From contig JAGHSA010000056.1 of NCBI GenBank assembly GCA_018066125.1, positions 1 through 53,466 of the forward strand: 53,466 bases of DNA. The letters are read 5' to 3'. The position numbers and the translations under genes are program-made. This document shows positions 16,717 to 25,247 of the stretch, piece after piece. How positions within the stretch are numbered: the stretch's first letter is position 1; each line of letters starts with the position of its first letter. A model generated the notes under the pieces. That model was not told the origin of the DNA. It worked only from the letters and a program-made list of their open reading frames with translations, and made no database searches. Source of the DNA: Candidatus Cryptobacteroides onthequi. Lineage in GTDB: Bacteria; Bacteroidota; Bacteroidia; Bacteroidales; UBA932.

Positions 16717-16762
16717 ATTTCGAAAAATCATCATTTTCTGTCTAATACATGACATACATTTG
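16715..16762 (+). promoter_or_regulatory. Putative promoter of the nagB-susCD operon
   Basis: TACATTTG at 16755-16762 fits the -7 consensus exactly, with the nagB start 33 nt downstream. No good TTTG lies at -33. Upstream, aaatttcgaaaaatc (16715-16729) shares 11 of 15 positions with the operator motif found next to the regulator gene, including the TCGAA core. That resemblance is weak evidence for control by the same protein. Confidence 0.4.
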
Positions 16763-16795
16763 TTAAAACTGTTTTGACTATTAAGCTAAATAAAA

Positions 16796-17560
16796 ATGAT
16801 TGAACTGAATGCGGATAAATTGAGGGTCAAGATATTTGATACCAGAGAAGAGATGGGAGAGTATGCTGCGTGTGAGGCAGAATCATATCTCAGGTCATTG
16901 TTGGAAACAAAGGAAGAGATAAATTGTGTGTTCGCTGCTGCTCCTTCTCAGGATGATATCCTTGCCAGTCTGGTGAAAAAGGATATATGCTGGGAGAGAA
17001 TCAATGCTTATCACATGGATGAGTATGTGGGACTGAAAAAAGAGGATCCTGAATCTTTCGGTAACTATTTGAATGAACACATATTCTCTTTGGTTCCTTT
17101 CAAGTCTGTGAATTACATTGCCGCAGACAGTAGCTGGACGGCGGAGCAGTTGTGTGACGAATACTGCAAAAAGCTTTCTGGTATCGAGATCGATGCTGTC
17201 TTTATGGGCATAGGAGAGAATGGTCATATTGCATTCAATGATCCTCAGGTCGCGGATTTTAAAGATGACAAGATTGCCAAGATTGTGGATCTTGATGATG
17301 TGTGCCGCATGCAGCAGGTACACGATGGATGTTTCCCGACTATTGATGACGTCCCGAAGCAGGCAATTTCTCTTACCATACCGACGATGATGAGCGCCCG
17401 CAGACTTTTCAATGTCGTGCCAACTAGTTTCAAGGCAAAAGCTGTCAAGGATACAATCAATGGCGAATTGTCAGAGATGTGTCCTGCAACAATTTGCAGA
17501 TACCATCCTGACGCGACGCTGTATCTTGACAGTGCAAGCGCTGAACTGATATATCGATAA
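16796..17560 (+). CDS. nagB: NagB-like glucosamine-6-phosphate deaminase
   Basis: The 254-aa cytoplasmic protein should convert glucosamine-6-P to fructose-6-P and ammonia. It shows INAYHMDEYVGL with Asp75, and MGIGENGHIAFNDP with His144 in the position of the catalytic His. The usual phosphate loop TGSTP is replaced by AAAPSQDDIL (about 47-56), so this is a divergent member of the family and may act on another sugar phosphate. It opens the long operon that carries SusC/SusD; the next gene follows after 11 nt. Together with nagA it indicates that the imported glycan contains an N-acetylated aminosugar. Confidence 0.82.
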   Translation: MIELNADKLRVKIFDTREEMGEYAACEAESYLRSLLETKEEINCVFAAAPSQDDILASLVKKDICWERINAYHMDEYVGLKKEDPESFGNYLNEHIFSLVPFKSVNYIAADSSWTAEQLCDEYCKKLSGIEIDAVFMGIGENGHIAFNDPQVADFKDDKIAKIVDLDDVCRMQQVHDGCFPTIDDVPKQAISLTIPTMMSARRLFNVVPTSFKAKAVKDTINGELSEMCPATICRYHPDATLYLDSASAELIYR

Positions 17561-17571
17561 ACGCATATAGA

Positions 17572-18897
17572 ATGAAGAATACCAATCAGGAAGTCGATTT
17601 AGGGCTTCGAAATTTCATAAAGAGCCTTGGATGTATGGCAGGAGGTGCTGCTTTTCTGGCATCGACAGCCCCATGGTTGAGCTCTTGCACCCCGGAGAAG
17701 CTTGCGGAGGTGAAGAAAGAGAAGGCGCGAGTTGCGCTTATCGGTTCTGGATCCAGAGGGCAGTATCATATTCATAACCTTATGAATATCCCTCATGCCG
17801 AGCTTGTGGCCATTTGTGATAATTATCAGGTCAATCTCGATGCGGCATTGACAATCTGTCCGACAGCAAAGGGCGTCAAGGACTATCGTGAGGTCCTGAG
17901 TGATCCTACAATAGATGGGGTAATCATCGCTACTCCGTTGTACAACCATGCATCGATTACCCTGGATGCCATCAGTGCTGGAAAGCACGTGTTCTGTGAA
18001 AAGTCTATGGCTCGTACCATGGACGAGTGCCTTGCTGTCTACAACTCATATGTGAACCACAATGTGGCCTTGTATTACTGCATGCAGAGAATGTATGATG
18101 AAAAATACATAAAGGGTATCAAACAGATTAAAGATGGCCTTATCGGTGATGTGGTCGGAATGCGCTGCCATTGGTTCCGTAATGCTGATTGGCGCAGGCC
18201 TGTTCCGTCTCCGGAACTTGAGAGACAGATCAACTGGAGATTGTATAAAGAATATTCAGGCGGTCTTATGACAGAACTGGCAACCCATCAGTTGGAAGTG
18301 TGTAACTGGGCTGCCGGGAAAATTCCGACTCAGGTTGTCGGCATGGGTGACATTGTATATTGGAAAGACGGACGTGAGGTTTATGACAGCGTGAGCCTGA
18401 CATACCGTTATGCCGATGGAAGAAAGATCAATTACGAATCCTTGATTTCAAATAAATACAATGGAATGGAGGATCAGATTCTTGGCCATAACGGAACAGT
18501 AGACCTTACCAGAGGAGTCTATTATCTTGAGGAAGATAACATGATTCCTGGAATGCGTCAGCTTCTGGACCAGATCAAGACCAAGGCTTTTGCATCTATC
18601 CCTACCGCTGGTCCGAGCTGGAAGCCTGAATTGAAATCTGATTATGTCCCTCATCCTCTCGTTAGTGGCGGTATCAGTGTAAATGCCGGGCAGAGCATGA
18701 TCTCTGCAGACCATGATGGTTCTGATGAGATTCTTTCAGCATTCTGCCAGTCATGCATTACTGGAGAAAAGGCGGACGATGTTGTAGGTGAGGCATACAG
18801 CTCCACTATGTTATGCCTTCTTGGGAATAAGGCAATGGAGGAAGGCCGTATGGTTGAATTCCCGGAGGAATACAAGATACCTTATATGAAATTCTAG
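17572..18897 (+). CDS. Exported Gfo/Idh/MocA oxidoreductase 3, lipoprotein
   Basis: The 441-aa product has an N-terminal LRNFIKSLGCMAGGAAF stretch that looks like a degenerate Tat signal (one Arg only), then WLSSC, so Cys39 is a likely lipidated residue. The Rossmann motif is VALIGSGSRGQYHIHNL. The catalytic lysine lies in EKS (143-145) where most relatives have EKP, a noticeable change. DVVGMRCHWFRNADWRRP and GGLMTELATHQLEVCNW are typical of sugar oxidoreductases of this family. Members of GH109, a NAD-dependent glycosidase family with the same fold, also begin with a GxGxRG loop, so glycosidase activity is an alternative. It lies 11 nt after nagB and 6 nt before a small membrane protein gene. 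Confidence 0.82.
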   Translation: MKNTNQEVDLGLRNFIKSLGCMAGGAAFLASTAPWLSSCTPEKLAEVKKEKARVALIGSGSRGQYHIHNLMNIPHAELVAICDNYQVNLDAALTICPTAKGVKDYREVLSDPTIDGVIIATPLYNHASITLDAISAGKHVFCEKSMARTMDECLAVYNSYVNHNVALYYCMQRMYDEKYIKGIKQIKDGLIGDVVGMRCHWFRNADWRRPVPSPELERQINWRLYKEYSGGLMTELATHQLEVCNWAAGKIPTQVVGMGDIVYWKDGREVYDSVSLTYRYADGRKINYESLISNKYNGMEDQILGHNGTVDLTRGVYYLEEDNMIPGMRQLLDQIKTKAFASIPTAGPSWKPELKSDYVPHPLVSGGISVNAGQSMISADHDGSDEILSAFCQSCITGEKADDVVGEAYSSTMLCLLGNKAMEEGRMVEFPEEYKIPYMKF

Positions 18898-18903
18898 TCG
18901 GAG

Positions 18904-19146
18904 ATGAAAGATATTGTAATTACGGGCAAGATGATCAAGGCTGAGATTCTTATCGCTTTGGGGTGTCTTGTCTTTGCTGAGTGCCTCAATCTTTTTGCCA
19001 TCATAAAGTATTCGAGGCCTGTAGTTGAACTTGTCAGTATGATAGGCTATGTCGTAATCACAGCGGTTCTGGCATATCTGATCCTGGCAGTCATCAGACT
19101 GGTGGTCAAATTTGTATTATGGATTGTTAACAGAATAAAGAAATGA
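18904..19146 (+). CDS. Small two-helix membrane protein, oxidoreductase-coupled
   Basis: The 80-aa protein has two hydrophobic helices, about 17-34 (LGCLVFAECLNLFAIIKY) and 42-72 (YVVITAVLAYLILAVI onward), and a Lys/Arg-rich C-terminus (NRIKK). By the positive-inside rule this tail is probably cytoplasmic. There is no enzyme motif and no heme or metal site. Its TGA overlaps the ATG of the next oxidoreductase gene (ATGA), so the two are translated together. I seem to recall similar small proteins beside exported oxidoreductases in other Bacteroidota, but cannot verify this. It could anchor or assist the oxidoreductase or deliver reducing equivalents. The function is unknown. Confidence 0.7.
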   Translation: MKDIVITGKMIKAEILIALGCLVFAECLNLFAIIKYSRPVVELVSMIGYVVITAVLAYLILAVIRLVVKFVLWIVNRIKK

Positions 19147-20507
19147 CGACAAGAAGAGATTTCATCAAACAGGCGGCTGCCGCTTCAGCATTCATTACAG
19201 TCGGTGGACTGGACGCAGTTGCAGGCGGCAAAAAGAAGACGGCTGCAGCATCTGCGAAACGTATCATCGGAGCCAATGATACAATCCGCCTTGCTGTCAT
19301 CGGTGTGAACTCACGTGGCAAGGCACTCGCAAAGAATTTTTCTAAAATGCCTCTGTGTGAGGTGACTCATCTCTGTGACTGTGACTCACTTGCTCTTGCA
19401 GCCTGTCAGGCGGAAGTCTGCAAGATAACCGGCAAGACTCCGGTAGGTGTCAAAGATATCCGTGACCTGTTGGCAATCCCTGAGATTGATGGTGTAGTCA
19501 TAGCTATGCCTGACCATTGGCATGCGCCTGCCGCCATGATGGCACTTCAGGCTGGGAAGCATGTATATCTTGAAAAACCTACTTCTCATAATCCGGCGGA
19601 GAATGAGATGCTTTTGAAGGTCGCACGCAAACACCCTGATCTTGTGGTAACGGTTGGAAACCAGCGCAGGTCATGGCCAAGAGTCCAGCAGGCGATACAG
19701 GAGCTTCATGACGGAGCAATCGGCGAGGTTCATTATGCCAAGTCCTGGTACGTAGCCAACAGACCTTCTATTGGAAAGGGAAAGGTCGTACCGGTACCGG
19801 AAAATCTTGATTGGAACCTATGGCAGGGACCCGCTCCACGAGTTGAAGAATTCAAGGATAATCTCATTCACTATAACTGGCATTGGTTCTGGCACTGGGG
19901 AACAGGTGAGGCCCTCAACAATGGAACACATTTCGTTGACCTTATCAGGTGGGGACTTCAGGTCGGATTCCCGACTCAGGTGTCTTCAGTAGGCGGAAGA
20001 TGGCGCTATGATGATGACTGGCAGGCTCCAGACACTCAGATGATCACATTCCAATTCGGTGACAAGGGAGCTGGTTCATGGGAAGGAAGAAGCTGCAACA
20101 GTTCACCTGTAGATGGATATGGCTTCGGCGTTGCTTATTACGGAGAAAAGGGTTCTCTCATCCTGAGCGGTGGCAATGACTACAAGATCCTTGATATGGC
20201 AGGTAAGGTCGTGAAGGATGTGAAAAGTGATGTCGCCTACAAGCAGGGAGATCTTCAGAATCCATCTGAAATGCTTGATGGCTTCCACTTCCAAAACTGG
20301 TTTGATGCGATCAAGAAGGGTGATCCTCTCAACTCTACTCTGGAAGAGGCGTGCATGAGCACACAACTTGTGCAGCTGGGAAATATCGCTATGAGGGTCG
20401 GTCACTCCATACAGGTCAATCCGAAGAATGGCTATATCATAGGTGACCCTGAAGCGCAGAAGTATTGGGGACGTGACTATGAACCGGGATGGGAGCCAAT
20501 CGTCTGA
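19143..20507 (+). CDS. Tat-exported Gfo/Idh/MocA oxidoreductase 4
   Basis: The 454-aa product begins MTTRRDFIKQAAAASAF, a clear twin-arginine signal (Arg4, Arg5), so it is exported folded with its nucleotide bound. The Rossmann strand is IRLAVIGVNSRGKALAKNF. The motifs DHWHAPA, EKP with Lys145, HYNWHWFWHWGTGEALNNGTH and VDLIRWGL define the subgroup, and the His-rich set probably lines the sugar site. The same subgroup occurs again as oxidoreductase 5 of this operon, clearly a paralogue. It is translationally coupled to the small membrane protein upstream and lies 27 nt before susC. The reaction is probably oxidation or reduction of a sugar hydroxyl; the position is unknown. Confidence 0.87.
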   Translation: MTTRRDFIKQAAAASAFITVGGLDAVAGGKKKTAAASAKRIIGANDTIRLAVIGVNSRGKALAKNFSKMPLCEVTHLCDCDSLALAACQAEVCKITGKTPVGVKDIRDLLAIPEIDGVVIAMPDHWHAPAAMMALQAGKHVYLEKPTSHNPAENEMLLKVARKHPDLVVTVGNQRRSWPRVQQAIQELHDGAIGEVHYAKSWYVANRPSIGKGKVVPVPENLDWNLWQGPAPRVEEFKDNLIHYNWHWFWHWGTGEALNNGTHFVDLIRWGLQVGFPTQVSSVGGRWRYDDDWQAPDTQMITFQFGDKGAGSWEGRSCNSSPVDGYGFGVAYYGEKGSLILSGGNDYKILDMAGKVVKDVKSDVAYKQGDLQNPSEMLDGFHFQNWFDAIKKGDPLNSTLEEACMSTQLVQLGNIAMRVGHSIQVNPKNGYIIGDPEAQKYWGRDYEPGWEPIV

Positions 20508-20534
20508 AAAAACTAACAACTAAATAACACTATT

Positions 20535-23500
20535 ATGGCATCAATTAAACATCTGGCAGCGGCATTGGTATTCTGTGCCGTAACGTCGGTAGGCCCTTGT
20601 GAGCTCGTTTCGTCAGCCGTCAATTCATACGGCGAGGCCATGCAGCAGCCTGCATCCAAGGTGATCAAGGGTACTGTCACAGATTCTAATCATGAACCAC
20701 TCATAGGTGCGAGTGTCATCATCAAAGGCTCATCAGAAGGTGTTACAACAGGAAATGATGGCGAGTTTGAGTTGTATGCTGCCCCTGGTTCTGTCCTTGT
20801 CGTGTCCTATCTGGGATACTATGACACTGAAATCACTGTCGGTTCATCCAGTATATATGCTGTGGTCCTCTCTGAAGATGCAGAGTATCTCGAGGATGTA
20901 GTCGTGATCGGTTTCGGCACCGTCAAAAAGGCAAATCTTACCGGCTCCGTCTCTGCAGTCAGGTTTGATGAGAAGATGACTAGCCGTGCTTCTCTTAACC
21001 TTGCTACAGCTCTGACGGGAATGAATGCCGGTCTGAGCATTTCGCAGACCAATGGCACTCCTGGATCAGAAGGATTCTCGATACTTGTCAGAGGACAGGG
21101 CACAATGAATGACTCGTCTCCTCTCGTTCTGATAGATGGAATTCCGGGTGCGATCAACGATGTGAATCCTGCAGACGTTGAAAGTGTTTCTGTCCTTAAA
21201 GATGCGGCCTCATCGGCTATCTACGGAAGCCGTGCTGCAAACGGAGTTATCCTTATCACCACCAAGATGGGTGGTGAAGGCAAGTTCGAAGTCGTATATA
21301 ACGGTTATGCAGGTTTTGAGAGTGCAGCCACTGACGTGGAGTTCGTGTCAGACATGGCGACTCATATGGAGCTTGTCAACGAGTCTGAAGGCCGTGAGAA
21401 ATATCCTCAGGCTGCAATTGACATGTGGAGGACAGAGTCTGCCAAAGGAAATCCTCTCTATCCAAATACAAACTGGTACGATGAGATGCTCAATACCTCA
21501 TTGCTTCAGGAGCATACCTTGGCTGTGAGAGGCGGTACACAGAGGAGCAATATTGCAATGTCTCTCGGATTCCTTGACAATAAGGGTATCATTGACAATT
21601 CTGGTTTCAAGAAGTATTCATTCCGTATCAATGCGGCAACGAAAATCACTGATTGGCTTGAGCTTGGAGGGAATGTGTATGGATTCTGGTCGGATAGAGA
21701 TCCGATCCACATAGATTCGTTCTTTTCCAGCATCAGAAATACCATCCCTGGAGTTACACCTAAGGCAGATGACGGCAGGTATGGTGGAAACATGTTTAAG
21801 GATATGGTGCAGGTCTCAAATCCACGTGCGGTTGTAGATAATGTGAGAGGAAACTATGAGAGACAGAAAGTTGGAGTGAAGTTTTTCTCAAAGGTCAATT
21901 TCCTGAAATATTTCCAATGGGAGACCAGCATCGGTGGTGATTTCGACAATCGCAGGAATTGGGAGTATACCATGCCTTATTCCCTCTGGAACTTCCAGAC
22001 CGAAGTTGAGACTCCTTCCAGCACAGCGGTTGATCAGTTGCTGAATTCATCGATCCGTTATTATACGACAGTGGTCAATACACTCCTTAGATTCAATTCA
22101 ACTGTTGCAGGCAACCATCACATTTCAGCACTTGTGGGTTTTGACCAGCAGTACAACAGAATGGACAACTTCAATGCGACGAAGCAGGATGTCCTTGGAA
22201 ATGACCAGCTCTATGTCATGGATGCTGCGACTGATATGCTTTCAGTCAAGGGAAATGCTACTGATGACGCACTTCAGTCTTACTTCGGAAGAATCAATTA
22301 TGATTATAAGGGAAAATACCTGTTTGAGGCCAATGCACGCTATGATGGCTCATCCCGCTTCTCCAGAGAAAACAGATGGGGATTCTTCCCGTCATTCTCT
22401 GCTGGTTGGAGACTTACAGAAGAAGAATTTGCTGCGCCTCTCAAGACTGTGTTTGATGATCTGAAATTCAGGGCTTCATATGGTCAGTTAGGAAACAACA
22501 GGATTGGAGATTATACTTACCAATCTGTATATGGACTACTGCTTTATCCTATGGGAGGTCAGCTTCAGCAGGGTGTTGCGGCAACGACTCTTGCAAACAG
22601 TACTGTGAAGTGGGAGACCACAACCATGACAAATGTAGGTGTCGACTTCGCGATGTTCCGCAATCGTCTCCATGTCAGTGCAGACTGGTATGACAAGACA
22701 ACTGATGATATCCTGGCAAAGAAGCCTATCCCGTACACAATGGGCTTTAACACTCCATCATGGCAGAATATCGCCAAAATGAGAAACAGGGGTGTTGAAT
22801 TCGAAGCATCGTGGAACGGTACAGTCGGGAAGGATTTCGCATATGGTATTTCAGGAAACCTCTCAACAGCGAAGAATACAGTTCTTGCCTTTGGTGAGGA
22901 TGAAGCAAGCGGTCTTTATATGATCAGTGAGGGAAAGCCTTACCATGCTTTCTATCTTCTTGAGTTCGACCATATTATTCAGAGCCAATCTGAAATAGAC
23001 CAGCTCATTGCTGACGGTTATACTTTTGCAAATGAAATCGGTGGAAAGCCGTGCCCGGGAGATTTGCTTTATAAGGATACAAACGGTGACAAGGTATTCA
23101 ACCTGGAAGACCGTACAGTGCGCGATTACTCAACCCTTCCTTCAATGACCTATGGCCTTTCTTTCAACGCTTCATATAAGGGTGTTGACTTCATGGTTAT
23201 GGGTCAGGGACGGAGCGGTGCACATGGATATTGGGGGAATGACGGTTTCAATACCTTCAATATCAATGAGGGTTTCCTTCAGAGAGCAGTCGTTCTTGAC
23301 AGATGGACCGAGAAGAATCCATCAACAAAGTACCCTCGTCTCCTTACAAGCGCATCCACACTCAATACAGTCAACAGTGATTACTGGCTTTACAATACTT
23401 CATATTTCAGAATCAAGTCTATCCAGCTCGGATATACACTCCCATCAAGATTTACACAGAAGTTCAGCGTAAAGAGACTCAGAATCTATACCAACCTCGA

Positions 23501-23606
23501 GAATTACTTTACATTCACACATTTCGAGGGGTACAATCCGGAAAATCCATCAATGGCTTATCCTCTCATGAAGCAGTGTGTATTCGGTATCAATGTGACA
23601 CTTTAA
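20535..23606 (+). CDS. SusC-type TonB-dependent outer-membrane transporter
   Basis: The 1023-aa product starts with a signal peptide. A carboxypeptidase-regulatory-like domain follows (VIKGTVTDSNHEPLIGASV to about residue 120), then the TonB-dependent plug (EDVVVIGFGTVKKANLTGSV, NPADVESVSVLKDAASSAIYG) and a long beta-barrel ending VFGINVTL. SusC proteins import glycan fragments across the outer membrane, powered by TonB, together with the SusD lid encoded next (13 nt gap). Its place within a run of oxidoreductase and nag genes identifies the locus as a utilisation system for an aminosugar-containing glycan. Length is normal and the frame is intact. Confidence 0.95.
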   Translation: MASIKHLAAALVFCAVTSVGPCELVSSAVNSYGEAMQQPASKVIKGTVTDSNHEPLIGASVIIKGSSEGVTTGNDGEFELYAAPGSVLVVSYLGYYDTEITVGSSSIYAVVLSEDAEYLEDVVVIGFGTVKKANLTGSVSAVRFDEKMTSRASLNLATALTGMNAGLSISQTNGTPGSEGFSILVRGQGTMNDSSPLVLIDGIPGAINDVNPADVESVSVLKDAASSAIYGSRAANGVILITTKMGGEGKFEVVYNGYAGFESAATDVEFVSDMATHMELVNESEGREKYPQAAIDMWRTESAKGNPLYPNTNWYDEMLNTSLLQEHTLAVRGGTQRSNIAMSLGFLDNKGIIDNSGFKKYSFRINAATKITDWLELGGNVYGFWSDRDPIHIDSFFSSIRNTIPGVTPKADDGRYGGNMFKDMVQVSNPRAVVDNVRGNYERQKVGVKFFSKVNFLKYFQWETSIGGDFDNRRNWEYTMPYSLWNFQTEVETPSSTAVDQLLNSSIRYYTTVVNTLLRFNSTVAGNHHISALVGFDQQYNRMDNFNATKQDVLGNDQLYVMDAATDMLSVKGNATDDALQSYFGRINYDYKGKYLFEANARYDGSSRFSRENRWGFFPSFSAGWRLTEEEFAAPLKTVFDDLKFRASYGQLGNNRIGDYTYQSVYGLLLYPMGGQLQQGVAATTLANSTVKWETTTMTNVGVDFAMFRNRLHVSADWYDKTTDDILAKKPIPYTMGFNTPSWQNIAKMRNRGVEFEASWNGTVGKDFAYGISGNLSTAKNTVLAFGEDEASGLYMISEGKPYHAFYLLEFDHIIQSQSEIDQLIADGYTFANEIGGKPCPGDLLYKDTNGDKVFNLEDRTVRDYSTLPSMTYGLSFNASYKGVDFMVMGQGRSGAHGYWGNDGFNTFNINEGFLQRAVVLDRWTEKNPSTKYPRLLTSASTLNTVNSDYWLYNTSYFRIKSIQLGYTLPSRFTQKFSVKRLRIYTNLENYFTFTHFEGYNPENPSMAYPLMKQCVFGINVTL

Positions 23607-23619
23607 TAATCGGGATGTT

Positions 23620-25236
23620 ATGAAAAAGATCATATCATATATTTCTGTCGCTCTATGCCTGCTGTCGTTCAATGCATGCGACTCATCTTTCCTTGACAGA
23701 GCATCAAAGGACGAACTCTCTGAAGAAGGTCTCTGGAAGACAGCTGATGACGCTGTGCAGGCAGTCAACGCTCTCTATCATTCCAATAGGGAATATTATA
23801 ATCAGATCGTCATCTATGGCTTCCTGGATGATTTCACAGATTGTTCATATCAGTCATTCGCCACAGGTATGACCACAGGGTCATATCCTACGAACGCTGC
23901 TTTCTTCCTGAATCCCTGGATAACATTCTATAAAGGCATATACAGGGCAAATACTGCCATCAAAAAGCTGCCGGACATGAATATCGATGAAGGCCTGAAA
24001 AACCGATGCCTTGGCGAGGCTTATTTCTTCAGGGGATATTTCTACTTCAAGCTGTGGGATCTTTTCGGTGGAGTTCCGCTTTATGATTATCCAATGCCTC
24101 CAGCTGACGCATACAAGCCTAGGGCTACTGAACAGGAAGTGTATGAATTCATCGTAGAAGATATGGATAAGGCGTTTTCTCTTCTTGCGCCTCGTTATAC
24201 CGGAAGTGATGTCGGCCGTGCAACGAAGTGGGCTGCTCTTTCAATGAGAGGAAAGGCACACCTCTGGGCTAAACAGTATGCCCTTGCAGCAGCTGACTTC
24301 AAAAAGGTCATGGACGAGAGTGGCAGTACGCTCAATCCGGATTATTATTCACTATTTCATGTTGAGGGAAACAATTGTCCTGAAATCATTTTCGACGTTC
24401 AGTATTATGAACAGTCTGGTCAGGGACTTGCCGTCAATGTGACATGGGGTACCCAGTCAGGTGCTTTCTCCGGACAGCAGCGCTGTCGTCCTACAAATGA
24501 ACTCGTGAATGCCTTTGAGATGAAGGATGGAACTCCTTTTGACTTCAAGAACTTCAAGAATGCGGAAGGTGGAACATTCAATCCTGACAATGCTGCAGAT
24601 TGGAATGACGAATCTTCTGTCAGAGCGCTGTTTGAGGATAGAGATCCCCGCCTTCAGGCTTCTGTTATAGTCCCATGGTCTACATATGTCGGTGCGGGAG
24701 ACAAGACATTCATATACAGATATCCTGCAGACAATACTCAGGCCGATCAGCTCAAGCTTGCATGGATGGGCAATTATGTGTGGCGCAAATTCCTGCCTGC
24801 AGGAACAAAAAATAATACCATCTATAACCAGGTCCCTCAGAACCTCCCTCTGATTCGTCTTGCTGATGTCATGCTCATGTATGCTGAGGCTCAGAATGAG
24901 GCAGCCTCCCCTGATCAGTCTGTATATGACGCCCTTAACTCAGTCCGCAGGAGAGCTGGCGTTGCAGAGGTGACTGCTACTCTCACCAAGGACCAGATGC
25001 GTGAAAAGATACGCCATGAGAGAATGGTAGAGCTTTGCGCAGAAGGAATACGATACTCTGATATCAGAAGATGGAAGATTGCAAAAGATGTTGTCGACAA
25101 GGTCTGGATGAAATCTTTCATAGGAGCATCAATCCGTCAGAGAGGATTCCCGGATAATTTCTATCTTTGGCCTATTCCACAGGCTGAAATAGATCAGAAC
25201 CCTGCTCTTGAGCAGAATCCTGGCTGGAATTCATAG
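23620..25236 (+). CDS. SusD-type glycan-binding lipoprotein
   Basis: The 538-aa outer-membrane lipoprotein has lipobox FNAC (Cys20). After the Cys comes the SusD start DSSFLDRASKDELSEEGLW. The body has helical TPR-like repeats (CLGEAYFFRGYFYFKLWDLFGGVPL, ATKWAALSMRGKAHLW) and the typical end RHERMVELCAEGIRYSDIRRW, then WPIPQAEIDQNPALEQNPGW. It captures oligosaccharide at the surface and forms the lid of the SusC channel. Trp-rich stretches could bind sugar rings. It ends in TAG at 25234-25236, directly before the next coding region. Confidence 0.95.
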   Translation: MKKIISYISVALCLLSFNACDSSFLDRASKDELSEEGLWKTADDAVQAVNALYHSNREYYNQIVIYGFLDDFTDCSYQSFATGMTTGSYPTNAAFFLNPWITFYKGIYRANTAIKKLPDMNIDEGLKNRCLGEAYFFRGYFYFKLWDLFGGVPLYDYPMPPADAYKPRATEQEVYEFIVEDMDKAFSLLAPRYTGSDVGRATKWAALSMRGKAHLWAKQYALAAADFKKVMDESGSTLNPDYYSLFHVEGNNCPEIIFDVQYYEQSGQGLAVNVTWGTQSGAFSGQQRCRPTNELVNAFEMKDGTPFDFKNFKNAEGGTFNPDNAADWNDESSVRALFEDRDPRLQASVIVPWSTYVGAGDKTFIYRYPADNTQADQLKLAWMGNYVWRKFLPAGTKNNTIYNQVPQNLPLIRLADVMLMYAEAQNEAASPDQSVYDALNSVRRRAGVAEVTATLTKDQMREKIRHERMVELCAEGIRYSDIRRWKIAKDVVDKVWMKSFIGASIRQRGFPDNFYLWPIPQAEIDQNPALEQNPGWNS

Positions 25237-25247
25237 TGCGTATCAAT

